Below are positions 1-10,748 of a stretch of DNA of 64,000 nucleotides, piece after piece. The DNA lies in assembly GCF_910592395.1 (NCBI RefSeq), contig NC_088316.1, positions 6,758,001 to 6,822,000 of the forward strand. The letters run 5' to 3'. The first letter of the stretch is position 1. The number at the start of each line of letters is the position of its first letter. The stretch is from Lineus longissimus (taxonomy: Eukaryota; Nemertea; Pilidiophora; Heteronemertea; Lineidae). The position numbers and the translations under genes were made by a program. The notes beneath the pieces were generated by a model, which was not told where the DNA came from, searched no databases, and saw only the letters and a list, made by a program, of their open reading frames with translations.

Positions 1-30
1 AGGGAGCAGAGGAGGGCATGGATTTCAGCG

Positions 31-83
31 TCCCCCCCCCCCCACCCCACTTCCCCCCCCCCCCCCCGCCCCACTTCCTCCAA
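31..83. repeat. C-rich low-complexity tract
   Basis: Nearly uninterrupted runs of C broken by a few A, T and G bases. It lies just upstream of LINE-like coding sequence. It may be a simple repeat or an assembly-sensitive homopolymer; I see no other content. Confidence 0.8.
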
Positions 84-117
84 GTGTCTTGAGGTGAAGG
101 GATCCCTCCCCTGACAA

Positions 118-289
118 TTGCAATGGCTCGGGTGCTGACTCCGATGATGGTTTCAAAGTTCCCAGTTATGAACAGAAACAGTTTGGCAGGCTGTTTGATG
201 ATGAGCATTGGCGAGAGGGTGTGCGCATTAGAAAATTCAATACCCCTCGCGATTGCAGATCGGAGGATAACGACAGTACTAATCAGTGA
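118..289 (+). pseudogene. possible LINE ORF1 C-terminal remnant
   Basis: An open frame rich in acidic and basic residues (…GRLFDDEHWREGVRIRK…) ends in TGA at 287-289, about 55 bases before the ATG of an APE-endonuclease ORF. The position fits the end of a LINE ORF1. There is no zinc knuckle or RRM in view, so the assignment rests on location and on the short spacing to ORF2. The start is not visible. It could also be chance coding next to the LINE. Confidence 0.35.
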
Positions 290-345
290 TGGCTAGTTAC
301 GGTGCTTTTGTGAACATTAAACTGCTCTTCACCTGGTGGACAATT

Positions 346-1880
346 ATGGGCCTGTTGAAAATCACAACATACAATAGTAACGGACTTGGGCCTGGTAGAA
401 AGGAGTACATGAGTGACTTGACCGCACATAGTGACTCTATTCTTGTTCAAGAACACTGGCAATATGTTGAGCAGCTCAATAAACTGTGCGCTGACTTAGG
501 ACATAGTATGAATATTCATGGTGTTTCTGGTATTGATAAGGAATCTTTGTTGGTTGGCAGACCACATGGGGGTGCCCCAATCGCCTGGAACGCGAGTTCA
601 GACGCTGTTGTAAAACCTGTGCATTGGGAATCCAAACGAGTGTGTGCTGCTCAGGTCAAAAGCTTGTGTCTTCAGAGTGAAATTCTTTTGAGTTTAAAAC
701 GGGTTGTTGCAAGAAATCTCAGCCATTCTTGAAAATAATTAAGCTACTGATATAGTTATTTGAGGGGACTGGAATACTGACTTTGGCAGAGCTGACTGGG
801 CTCATACTCGGGCCTCATTGGATTTCATTGAAAGGGAGAGCCTGGTCGTGGACAGGAACAAAATATATGTTATACTGAATATACTTTTGAGAGTAAAATA
901 ACCGGTGAAAGATCACTAATTGATCATTTTATTGTTTGGAAAGTATGTTCAATAAGATTGAGCGGTACAGTGCACTTCACAGAGCAGACAATCCATCTGA
1001 TCATTTTCGTTTAGCTATGGCTTTTAAAGTGAATTATGATCACGATGTGCATAGGGATGACAGAAAAGAAAGCAGTTATGGGATAAAACCAACCCAGAGC
1101 AACTATATGGGTACAAGCAAGCACTATCTGCGAAGTTCTATACTATGGAGATCCCAGAATTAGCTCTCAGGTGTCAAGATTATCTGTGTAGAAATCATTC
1201 TGGAGAAATTGAAAAATTTCATGGTGATATTGTGTCCGCATGCGAGGCAGCTATTTTGGAGACAATACCTTCTTGTAACCAGGGGAATATGCATGGCAAT
1301 TGTAGAGCAGGTTTGGATGATGATCATGATGGAAATGAGAAAAAACGACAAGCGCTTTTTTTACATGAAATTTGGAAGGACAATGGTAGGCCTAGAGATG
1401 GTGTTGTTGCGAATATTCGCCGGTACTCCAGAGCTGTGTATCACTTGGCCGTGAGACGGGTCAAAAGGGAACAAGATAAAGTTGCTGCTGAAAAATTGGC
1501 TTATTCTCTAAGGGGTAAAAACAATAAAGAATTTTAGAAACACGTTGAAAAGATCAAAGGTTCGGGTGGTGTAATGCCGAGTTCGAGGGATGGTGTCGAG
1601 GGTAAAGAGGCTATTTGTGAAGTGTTTGCTCACAAATTCAAAAGGTTGTTTAATTCCGTGACTTATATATGTATGTTTATTCGTACAAAAAATAGTACAG
1701 CTTTTTCGTGCAAAGTGCAGATGATAATGTTGATATGAATAATTAACGGAGTCGATGAGTGAAAACGTCCTGTTAAAGTGTTGTGAGGGTCGGTGTAATA
1801 AAAACCACCGGGTTAGCGTTGAGGATGTGAGCCTGGGTATCAGGAAGCTTAAGATGGGGAAGATTGATAGTTCCCCTAAC
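346..1880 (+). pseudogene. non-LTR retrotransposon ORF2 fragment: APE endonuclease and linker to RT
   Basis: The ATG at 346 opens MGLLKITTYNSNGLG, the usual N-terminus of an apurinic-like endonuclease domain. The metal-binding Glu lies in VQEHWQ, and the late Ser-Asp-His motif appears as NPSDHF near 990. Downstream (1145-1537 and on to about 1880) is the basic linker between endonuclease and reverse transcriptase, ending in a segment like VEDVSLGIRKLKMGKID. The reading frame changes at least twice (frames of 346-732, 936-1163 and 1145-1537 differ) and the RT core is absent. The copy is therefore dead and 3'-truncated. Clade is undecided; CR1- or Jockey-like is likely. Confidence 0.75.
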
Positions 1881-1929
1881 ATTCATCCCCTCCGGAATCC
1901 CCCGTCTCGATCTCCACAAGTGTAACACG

Positions 1930-2218
1930 TGTAATCGGCTCGAAATGTAAATAGTTTATATTTAGCTTTCCGGGTGTTAATAGGGCCTACTAAAGGGTTC
2001 GCCCTCTTGTCGTGTACTCTCATTATTATATAATATGTTAGTATATTATGAGGCGGTGACTGTTTGTAGAGAGTGCCATGCTGACCGGTCTGAGGAACGG
2101 ATATATATAAGATGTCGTTCGGAATAAAATGTTTATACCATAAGCTGTAGTGTACGTCCCGTGAATTTGAAAACTCGCACCAGGAACTCGGAGTGGCCAT
2201 CGGTGAAAGTGGGCTACA
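1930..2218 (+). repeat. 5' LTR of element A
   Basis: 289 bp with TG…CA ends, matching 10456-10744 throughout by eye. A TATATATAA box at 2101-2109 is followed by AATAAA at 2123-2128, so the promoter and poly(A) signals are closely packed and the R region must be short or start downstream of the box. Confidence 0.95.
2101..2109 (+). promoter_or_regulatory. TATA-like box in 5' LTR of element A
   Basis: The TATATATAA motif lies about 110 bases before the LTR end and is repeated in the 3' LTR at about 10627-10635. It is the likely core promoter of the element; the role is inferred from position. Confidence 0.5.
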
Positions 2219-2223
2219 TCTTT

Positions 2224-2232
2224 TGGGGGCTC
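2224..2232 (+). other. candidate primer binding site, tRNA-Pro-like
   Basis: TGGGGGCTC begins five bases after the LTR. Its nine bases equal the start of the tRNA-Pro primer site known from murine leukaemia virus and many gypsy elements. The match stops after nine bases, so the primer assignment is tentative. Confidence 0.55.
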
Positions 2233-3704
2233 AGTCGTTTGTGAGAACTATTTTGTGATATTGTTGATTCGGGACAGGGCAATGTGTTTGTTGATCGTGC
2301 AAGTGATTTGCGAGTCGGACTGATTCGTGTTTATATATATCTTTCAAAGTCGTGGTAATGGATCCTGTGTGCAATATACGTGTGTCGCTGAAGTTGTGGT
2401 GTTGGTAATCTTCTGTTCGTTGTCCGAACGTTGTTTGGTTCATGGATATGGCAAGCCGCCATATTTAGTTTGGAGGATTCGCCGTCATTGCTGTTTTCTT
2501 GACGAGTAGTTTTGCCGGTATGTGCTCGTGGGCCCACATTACTGTGTATTGATTTAACGCGCGCCTCGCGAACTTTGGGCGGTGAATGTGATGTTGTTTT
2601 CGCGACGTGATATATAATTGACGCTTGACGATTGACGGCGCAGTGGACGTTGGACGTTTTGACTGTTGTGACCTTAGACAGGCACTTGACTTGACATTTT
2701 AGTTTGAATATAATTTTGAACTTTTGCCTTTAATTTGACATAAACTTTTATGCATTTGCTTTTCGCTTGTTTTGCATGCTATGATGTGATATGATATTGA
2801 GGGACCGTCATATCATTTCATAACATTTTAATTTATATGCATTTAACTGTTTGTTGAGATGAACTATATTTTGCCTTACTTATTGCATATATTTGGTTTT
2901 CATGCTGCATGTTGTTGAATAATTGCTTTGGGTTCGTTCTGGTTCAACTTGAATGGTGATTATTTGGTATCTTATAGTACTTTTCAATTTTTGATAAGTT
3001 GTTACATGTTATTGCATGACGGTTTATATGTCATGCACGGTTTAAGTTGACCACTATGACTGGTTTAAGGCAGTATTTATTTGACTTGTACTGTTGCGTG
3101 AATGTGAGTGTGAGTCGTTGATTTGTTTGGATGTCAATTATTTCTAGGAGGGACAGGAGATATTGTTGACTGCATAGTTCAGGTCAAGGGTTGGATAGTG
3201 GTTATTGAATTGTTCATTGGTGGATAAAAATTGTTTTGAAGGTGGCTCGGTCAGTTGGTGATAGACTCAATCCAAATTTATTTGATATAGTCAGGGTGAA
3301 AGTGCCGCATTGAGTTCAAATTTAAGTATAATCTGATCATTATTTTCCATAGTTCAAATTATAGTATAGTGACAGATCAGTTACGAATTTTTAATTGCAG
3401 CATTTCTTTGAAGATCAACATTTTCAATTCCAGTACTTCTTTGAGTTTCAATTTCAGCATCCCTGTTGAGGTCAATCACTACCATAGTACCTCCTGTGGC
3501 CCGCAATATGTACATATATAATTTGATATTCAACAGCTCTTGCTCACGTACCTAGTAATGCATATAATCAGTCCAGTTTTGCAAAACATTATAGATTTTC
3601 AGATGATGAGATTATATACCTGTTGACTGAATAGTTATCAACTCGGTAGCCGTGTTATATTTCATAGAATTCATTTTTACTCCGTAGTTTTATAATTGTC
3701 GATT
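2233..3704 (+). other. untranslated leader of element A
   Basis: About 1.47 kb between primer site and gag, T-rich, with no ORF that resembles a known domain. This is long for a Ty3/gypsy leader. It may hold packaging or internal translation signals; none is recognisable. Confidence 0.7.
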
Positions 3705-5105
3705 ATGGCCGAGGGAGGCAAGGATAGAGTGGCTACATTCCACGATATAACTGCCATGTTGAAGCAGTTACACCATAGTGATCGCCAACAGATCATTGAT
3801 GCGTTGAGTAGAAGTGTGAGCACTGATGATCAGGGTGAGGCAGAACAGGAATATGTGGATATGGAAAGAGTGGGTCATTTGGACCAAATGCCTCCGTTGG
3901 GGGAGGAAATAGAAGTTCAAGATATCGTGCATCCATTTTCGTATGGGAATACGGTACGGCCATCTATAAGGGGTACCGGCCGTGGGATTTTGTCACATAC
4001 CAATAGGCCTAGATCAAATCCTCTTGGGGCAACGGTAGGCCTAGATGTAAAACCGGCCGGGGTCAGTGTACATAATCAGGGTAAACCACCAAGTCATGTA
4101 TATACAAAGGGAAGAGGACTTCCCATCCATAGTACCCCTAAACAGGTGCCTTTAACCCCCATCGGATCTGAGCGAAGACGCTCACGTTTATACTCCGGCA
4201 ATCAGTCTTCTATTTCAGCTGGGAACGAGTCGAGGTATTTTGTGAATACGCCTCGTTTACCAAATTTTACGGGCGACAAAAAGTCCGAGGTATCCTATAG
4301 ACAGTGGAGGGCTGAGACTAAAGGTCTCTTGCAAGATGTTGGCCTTCCACTGCAGACGATTTTAACGGCAATTAGGAGGTCATTAAAGGGTATGGCTGCT
4401 GAGTGTTTATTACAGTATGGAGACGACATCAACCCATATGATGTAATAACAGATTTTGATAGATTGTTCGGAGAAGTCCTGACTTCTGAACAGGTCCTCG
4501 CCAAGTTTTATGCGGCATCCCAGGAGCCTGACGAAGGTGTCACTGCCTGGGGATGTAGGCTTCGGGAGATTTTGTCCCGTTGTCCCGATGAAGAGTATAG
4601 GACGGGCAAATACGCCGCATCTATTTTGCGCCAAAAATTCTTTTCAGGACTCCGGCATGACAGGATAAAGACGGCTGTCCGTCACTATTTTGACCAGGGG
4701 GAGGATTTTAACAAATTATTGGTGTCTGCTAGAGCGGTGGAGCAGGAGTCTGGGGTAATCAAGCCCAAGCCCATCGGTCAACTGTCAGCTAGTTCTACTG
4801 CTCCGGAGGTCGAGACGATGGACCTTATTCTGAAGAAGATTGTTGCCTTGGAAGGTCAAGTAGCGGACTTGAAAAAAACTCAAGCCCGCGAAAAGGCCAA
4901 AGTCAAGGACACACTTTATTCTTCTATTCCTGTTACAGAGACGGCAGATGGCAATCAAGCCAAGACGTATTTCCCTGGAAAATGCAATTATTGTCACAAA
5001 AAGGGACACAAGGTGGCAACTTGTTATCGCCGTATAAACAAAGAGGCCGGTAATTTAAACGGGCAGGAACCCGCGGACGGAGGCATCCGCGGGGGAAAAC
5101 CGTAA
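3705..5105 (+). CDS. gag: Gag polyprotein of element A
   Basis: Structural capsid and nucleocapsid precursor of the retrotransposon, acting in cytoplasmic virus-like particles. The ATG at 3705 (MAEGGKDRV) gives 466 residues; an upstream TTG in frame has no support. An N-terminal basic, low-complexity third is followed by a capsid-like region (about residues 185-350; LPNFTGDKKSEVSYRQW, then …VTAWGCRLREIL) resembling the Ty3/gypsy Gag lineage from which vertebrate PNMA genes came. A CX2CX4HX4C zinc knuckle begins at residue 427. A Lys-rich segment before it may form a coiled coil. Gag ends in TAA at 5103-5105, 52 bases inside the open pol frame. The frame is intact. Confidence 0.9.
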   Translation: MAEGGKDRVATFHDITAMLKQLHHSDRQQIIDALSRSVSTDDQGEAEQEYVDMERVGHLDQMPPLGEEIEVQDIVHPFSYGNTVRPSIRGTGRGILSHTNRPRSNPLGATVGLDVKPAGVSVHNQGKPPSHVYTKGRGLPIHSTPKQVPLTPIGSERRRSRLYSGNQSSISAGNESRYFVNTPRLPNFTGDKKSEVSYRQWRAETKGLLQDVGLPLQTILTAIRRSLKGMAAECLLQYGDDINPYDVITDFDRLFGEVLTSEQVLAKFYAASQEPDEGVTAWGCRLREILSRCPDEEYRTGKYAASILRQKFFSGLRHDRIKTAVRHYFDQGEDFNKLLVSARAVEQESGVIKPKPIGQLSASSTAPEVETMDLILKKIVALEGQVADLKKTQAREKAKVKDTLYSSIPVTETADGNQAKTYFPGKCNYCHKKGHKVATCYRRINKEAGNLNGQEPADGGIRGGKP

Positions 5106-8100
5106 AGCCTCGTACCATTTACAATATATCTAATGCACTAGTGGGGAAACCTGCTGAGACGACTGTTGTTTTGAATGATCAGAAGGTGGATTGTTTGGTT
5201 GATACCGGGTCGGTTGTTTCAACTATCTCTTCTTCGTTTCTCGATCGACATTTTCCACAAGTGGATGTTCAACCATTGTCTCAGATTTTGGACATCCAGA
5301 GTGCCACTGGAGACAAGCTCCCCTATAAAGGTTTTGTAGAGTTATCTCTTACAATAAACTTGTTGACATTAGATATTCTATTACTCGTAGTTGCTGATAC
5401 AGCATATAACTCATTAGTTCCTCTCCTTCTTGGCACCAATGTCCTGTGTGAATTGTCCAAGGACAGAAGTTTGATTGAGGATACCATTTTACGTGACACT
5501 CTCAAATGTTATGACATAACACATGATCCGATCGGTACTGTTCGCACTAGTAAACCAATCACTGTAGATAGTAATGCACAAATTTCTATTAAAGGGTTTA
5601 CACGATGTAATACCGGTCGTCCGATGAATGTGGTTACCGATTCTTGTCCGTCCTTACCAAGAGGATTAATTCTAGTATCTTCATTACAGAAGATTCCCTC
5701 TGCAGGTAAGACAAAGAAAGTGTCTGTTGTGATTCAAAATATCACCTCTCAACCTATATCTATTGAAGGCAGATCTGTGATATGTAAATTGACTGAGGCC
5801 AACTTGGATGTTAAACCACCAGTCATCGATGCGGTCGATGAATGTCTTGTTTCAGAGGTCACTGATGTTCAAAAAGCCAGTGGGATTGTTCCTGAAACTG
5901 AGCAGGATTTAGACCTTTCTTCTTTTCCGGATGCATCTGAGGCTGAGAAGAACAGTGGTTCTCTCTCGGATACCGATTTTTTAAAACTTTTTAAATTTCA
6001 GGAGGACATTGACCCTGATAATTTGTCCGATCTACAGTCTCGTTTTGTGAAATGGAAAACAGCATTTTCACAAAATTACTCTGATTTAGGTCGTACCAAC
6101 CTGTTGAAACATCGCATTGATCTATCAGATAATAAACCATTCAAGATCCGTCACCGCACAATTCCTCCAACTATGTATGATGATATCCGTATTCATTTAA
6201 AACAGATGTTGGGTTGTGATGTTATACGTGACTCAATGAGTTCGTATGCTTCTCCTGTCGTGATTGTGCGTAAGAAAGATAATTCTCTTCGTTTTTGTTT
6301 GGATCTCAGGGAACTCAATAAACGGACAATCCGAGATGCTTATAGTTTGCCTCGGGTTGAAGAAACTCTCAATGCCATAGCCGGTTCTACTTGGTTCTCT
6401 TGTTTAGATTTGAAGGCGGGCTATTGGCAGGTTGAGATAGAGGAATCTGATAAGTTCAAAACTGCTTTTTCAGTAGGACCGTTAGGTTTCTATGAGTGTA
6501 ATGTAATGCCGTTCGGAGCAACAAATGCTCCAAGTACTTTTCAACGTTTGATGGAACTGGCATTGCGTGACATAAAATTGGATGTCTGTCTTGTTTACTT
6601 GGACGATATTATTGTGTTTTCCAAGTCTGTTGAGGATAATCTGAATAGATTAGAGCTCGTTTTTGAGAGGATGGTTAAAGCCAATCTGAAGCTAAAGCCA
6701 TCCAAGTGTCAATTTTTGAGGAGACGTGTTAAATATCTTGGTTATATAATATCAGAACAAGGCATAGAGATGGATCCGGATAAGGTCGAGGCCGTCCGGA
6801 CTTGGCCGCAGCCCTCGTCTGTTGATGACCTCAGACGTTATCTGGGATTCTCGTCTTATAACCGTCGTTTTGTCAAAGACTATGCCAGAGTTGCTAAACC
6901 CCTCAATGATTTGCTTCATGGTTCATCAGGGAAGAGGACCAAGGACAAACCTCCTTTGGTCTGGGGGGAAAAGGAGCAAACAGCATTTGACAAGTTGAAC
7001 TCACTACTTTGCAATTCGCCAGTCCTCGGTTTTGCTGATTATTCATTACCTTATGAGTTGGAAATAGATGCTAGTGGGGAAGGTCTTGGTGCTATTTTGT
7101 AGCAAGTACAGGATGGATGTCGTAAACCATTGTATTATGCTAGTCGTGGCTTATCACCGTCGGAGAAAAATTACGCACCGCACAAATTAGAATTTCTAGG
7201 TTTAAAATGGGCGGTGACGGATAAGTTCCATGATTATTTGTTTGGATCAAAATTTGTAGTAAAGACCGATAACAATCCTCTCACCTACGTTCTCACTAGT
7301 GCGAAGCTAGATGCCACAGGGCATCGTTGGTTAGCTGAGTTGTCTGGCTATGATTTTACCATTGAATATTTTGCTGGCAAGTCTAACATAGCTGCAGATG
7401 CTCTTTCGAGGTTGCCTAGACAAACAACTAGTTTGCTTTCGGAGGAGGTTGTGTCGGCTATTTCACATGGTCTTTCATGTAACAACTTATCAGTGGTTGA
7501 GACTCTGGGATCCACTGGTGATACAAGGGACTCTGTAGATTTTGACAAACTTTCATCTGCTATTCGTAATATTGATATCAAGGGGTCTCAAGAACTTGAT
7601 CCATGTATTTCGATTATTCGTAAATGCCTAGTAAATGGTAATCGACCAGGTTGTACTCCTCAGCTGAAACCTTGGCTGAGGCATTGGAGTTCATACCATC
7701 TTAAAGATGAGATTCTATTCAAAAAAAGTGTACTAGATAGCAAGGAGGTAGACCGTGTTGTTTTGCCAGTGTCGCTGCATGATTCTGTTTTCAAACAACT
7801 TCATGATGATATGGGACATTTGGGACCGGATAGATTGATCGATCTTGTTCGTACTCGATTTTTCTGGCCTGGATATCTTGACTGCATTGAACAATATATA
7901 AAGTCTTGTGGTAGATGTATCCGGAGGAAAACCCCTGTTTCTGGTAAAACCTCGTTGGTAAATATTTCTACTTCACAGCCACTGGAACTAGTCTGTATGG
8001 ACTATCTCACTGTTGAACCATCCAGGGGTTGTGAGAATATTCTAGTCATTACCGATCATTTTACGAAATACTCGTTGGCTATTGCCACTCGGAATCAAAC

Positions 8101-9541
8101 TGCGCGTACTACTGCGAAAGCATTGTACGAACATTTTATTGTACATTTTGGTTTTCCTGGTCGACTTCACAGTGACCAGGGACGCAATTTTGAGTCATCT
8201 GTTATCAAGGAACTGTGTGTCTTGGGAGGGATGGAGAAGTCTCGTACTACTCCCTACCATCCACAAGGAAATGGTCTTTGTGAAAGGTTCAATAGGACTT
8301 TACTATCTATGTTAGGCACGCTCTCCTTTGATAAAAAAGGTCGATGGGCACAATATTTGTCGTCGTTGACTCATGCGTACAATTGTACAAAACATGATTC
8401 GACGGGGTTCAGTCCACATTTTTTTATGTTTGGTCGTGAGCCACGACTACCAGTAGATGTTGCATTCGGTTTGGGTGAGACCAATACTGAAGAAACATAT
8501 TGCTCATTTGTTAAATCGCTTAAAGAACGCTTAGACTATGCGTTCGAGGCTGCCTTGAAAAATCAAGGTTCTGCCTCGAACAAAAACAAGCGTCAATATG
8601 ACTTGAAGGCAAAGGCGGCTTTGCTGGAAGTTGGAGATGCTGTTCTGGTCCGCAATGTGCATTTGCGTGGCCGTCAGAAGCTGGCTGACAAGTGGTCCTC
8701 GGATATATATACGGTTCTAGGTCAACCAAATCTAGATGTCCCCGTATTTACCGTGCAGCCAACCGGAGGTGGTGCTGTACGTGTGCTCCACCGGAACCTG
8801 TTGTTGCCGGTGGATGAGATCAGAGATGGGCCAACACCTACATGTAAGCCAAAACCAATTCCAAAGCCCCGCCTTCCAAGGAGGCGAAACGTGCCTGTAG
8901 TTGATGTACCAGAGATTGATGAAGAGGACGCGGACCTGGTTGTGTTAGAGGTAATACCTCCGGTGGAAGAAAGTTCCTCTGCGCCAGTTGTTTATTCAGA
9001 CAGAGTAAGTTCCCCTGGTCAGCCTTTGGCTGAGCCTGGAGGAGATAGTGTGTTGGGGTCTGAAGTTGAAGCAACGGCAGCAAGTACGATGTCAGTTCCT
9101 GCACCAGCTGTAGAACTTGGCAATGGGAATAGTGAACACAACTCTTCTGCTCATCCTTCATCCTTGTCTTCTTTTTCTACTGCAGAACCTAGCTTACCAT
9201 CCTCATCTACGTCGTTCGCAACTGCATCCAGTGGTACTAGTCTGGAGCCGTCTGTGGTACCGGTAGCCGAGGTGCCTTCAGAAGAAAGTGCCTTTGTTTC
9301 GTCTTCTGATGACTCTGTGCCTCCGGATGACTCCATTCCTGTAAGGCCGGTGAGGGAGAGGCGGCAACCAGCCTATTTGAGAGATTATGTGTTGTACTCC
9401 CAACAACCCGGAGCAGTACCTCCAACCCCGGTAGAACCATGGCGATCAAAAATTGATTATTTTATGACTCTGATTGATAAACCGCAAGTTGCGAGCAATC
9501 CCATTGTAATGGACAAGTTACTGTCATTGATGAAAGAATAA
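5054..9541 (+). CDS. pol: Pol polyprotein of element A (PR-RT-RNase H-IN), interrupted by one TAG
   Basis: Enzymes for Gag cleavage, reverse transcription and integration. The frame is open from 5054; an ATG start is not needed if it is made by -1 frameshift from gag. Counting from 5054: protease D-T-G-S at residue 50; RT with YLDD at 515; RNase H starting near 670; integrase H2C2 zinc site (HDDMGHLG … CGRC) near 916-955; catalytic D983, D1041 and E1077, an exact D-X57-D-X35-E triad; then a chromodomain-free C-terminus of about 350 residues rich in Pro, Ser and Thr. TAG at 7100-7102 falls inside RNase H, after LGAIL, and the frame is otherwise clean to the TAA at 9539-9541. A point mutation is the simplest reading. 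Confidence 0.92.
5070..5099 (+). promoter_or_regulatory. candidate -1 ribosomal frameshift signal between gag and pol
   Basis: G GGA AAA at 5093-5099 fits the X XXY YYZ slippery pattern in the gag frame, four bases before the gag TAA. The pol frame is open from 5054 and lies at -1 relative to gag. A perfect 8-bp hairpin (CCCGCGGA 5070-5077, TCCGCGGG 5086-5093, 8-base loop) abuts the heptamer on its 5' side. No clear stem is seen downstream, where stimulators normally sit. Confidence 0.6.
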
Positions 9542-10443
9542 ATGGTTGTATTGCTCAGCATAATGTGTTATCTCATTCTATATGTCATAGACTCATTTTA
9601 TATATATATCTACTGGATATTAGTTCGGTCTGACGATGAGCCGATGGATATGTATCTAGTTGTTATTATCTCATTATTTGTTGCAGCAGTTGTGTAGGTA
9701 TATGGTGGCGTCGTGATGGTGTCAACAAGTTCTGAGAAAGAGTTTGGGTTACAATATGCTTGCATTCTAGTATTTTATTCCGTTATATAGCTCGTCTACC
9801 TCCATGTTTCGAGGAAGTCGGCTATAACGAGTCTAGCTATATTCATGATTGTAGTTGTTTAGGGAATATTTAGGCCTGGAAAGTTGAAAGTGTGTATAGA
9901 CAAGGTATGTTCTTTTCAGGATAAGTCTTTTGTTACAGCTTCCGGGAGGAAGGATGAGAGGAAGTACGGCCAGCTGTGATTCTCCTTTACTCTATATTTT
10001 ATGTCATGTATATACATAATCTATATCGTATCAATAACATTACGCTAGACTTTGGTTGAAATTCCGATAGTAATGGAACAAGGTGCCAATATAGTCCGTA
10101 TATTTTATATGTTCGTGTAAATAGACGTTTGACGTTTGTTGTTTGTTCAAGAAGGGATTGACAATTTCCGCAGGATGCGTAGTTCTGTGACGTTATATGT
10201 GTTTCGTTTCCTCAGCAGCTCTGTATTGAAGTATCAATCGTTTATAGGTTTGGGTTGTTTGGTTGCAATCAGCAGTCTGATATCTTTTGTAGATCCTCCT
10301 CTGTTGGGTCTTGTGTCAGCGATTGGACCTTGTTCTCGTATGGCTTGTAGTTGTGCGTGATTGAGAGTTTGCTGTATGAATGTATAATCTTCTCTTTTTA
10401 AAATCTTTGTATATCGGGTAAATGTCAGGAGCCATTTTCTCTT
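9542..10443 (+). other. 3' untranslated region of element A
   Basis: About 0.9 kb between the pol stop and the polypurine tract. A 74-codon ORF at 10136-10360 has no recognisable domain, and I see no transmembrane or surface protein, so there is no env. Confidence 0.7.
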
Positions 10444-10453
10444 GAGGAGGGAA
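10444..10453 (+). other. polypurine tract of element A
   Basis: GAGGAGGGAA lies two bases upstream of the 3' LTR, the normal position for plus-strand DNA priming. Confidence 0.75.
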
Positions 10454-10455
10454 TG

Positions 10456-10744
10456 TGTAATCGGCTCGAAATGTAAATAGTTTATATTTAGCTTTCCGGG
10501 TGTTAATAGGGCCTACTAAAGGGTTCGCCCTCTTGTCGTGTACTCTCATTATTATATAATATGTTAGTATATTATGAGGCGGTGACTGTTTGTAGAGAGT
10601 GCCATGCTGACCGGTCTGAGGAACGGATATATATAAGATGTCGTTCGGAATAAAATGTTTATACCATAAGCTGTAGTGTACGTCCCGTGAATTTGAAAAC
10701 TCGCACCAGGAACTCGGAGTGGCCATCGGTGAAAGTGGGCTACA
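10456..10744 (+). repeat. 3' LTR of element A
   Basis: 289 bp, same as 1930-2218 by eye, followed directly by the CACG target duplicate at 10745-10748. Confidence 0.95.
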
Positions 10745-10748
10745 CACG

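Larger units (their letters stand above)
1930..10744 (+). mobile_element. complete Ty3/gypsy LTR retrotransposon (element A)
   Basis: The element is bounded by 289-bp direct LTRs (1930-2218 and 10456-10744), each starting TGTAATCGG and ending GGGCTACA. I find no difference between them by eye, which implies recent insertion. A 4-bp target duplication CACG sits at 1926-1929 and 10745-10748. Inside are a tRNA-Pro-like primer site, a 1.5-kb leader, gag (3705-5105), pol in the -1 frame (5054-9541; PR-RT-RNase H-IN order, hence Ty3/gypsy), a 0.9-kb 3' untranslated part and a polypurine tract. No envelope ORF is present. Pol carries one in-frame TAG at 7100-7102. It lies just downstream of the LINE fragment. 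Confidence 0.95.

Noticed and set aside
5141-5143. GTG at 5141 as the start of pol
   Set aside because: The frame is open back to 5054 and overlaps gag at -1; a eukaryotic retroelement pol would be made by frameshifting and not from a GTG start.
8838-9161. Long minus-strand ORFs over the pol C-terminus of element A
   Set aside because: Shadow frames of the Pro/Ser/Thr-rich coding sequence; low complexity keeps several frames open.
10136-10360. Possible env-like or accessory ORF in the 3' part of element A
   Set aside because: 74 codons with no signal peptide, membrane segment or Cys pattern; composition like the surrounding untranslated DNA.
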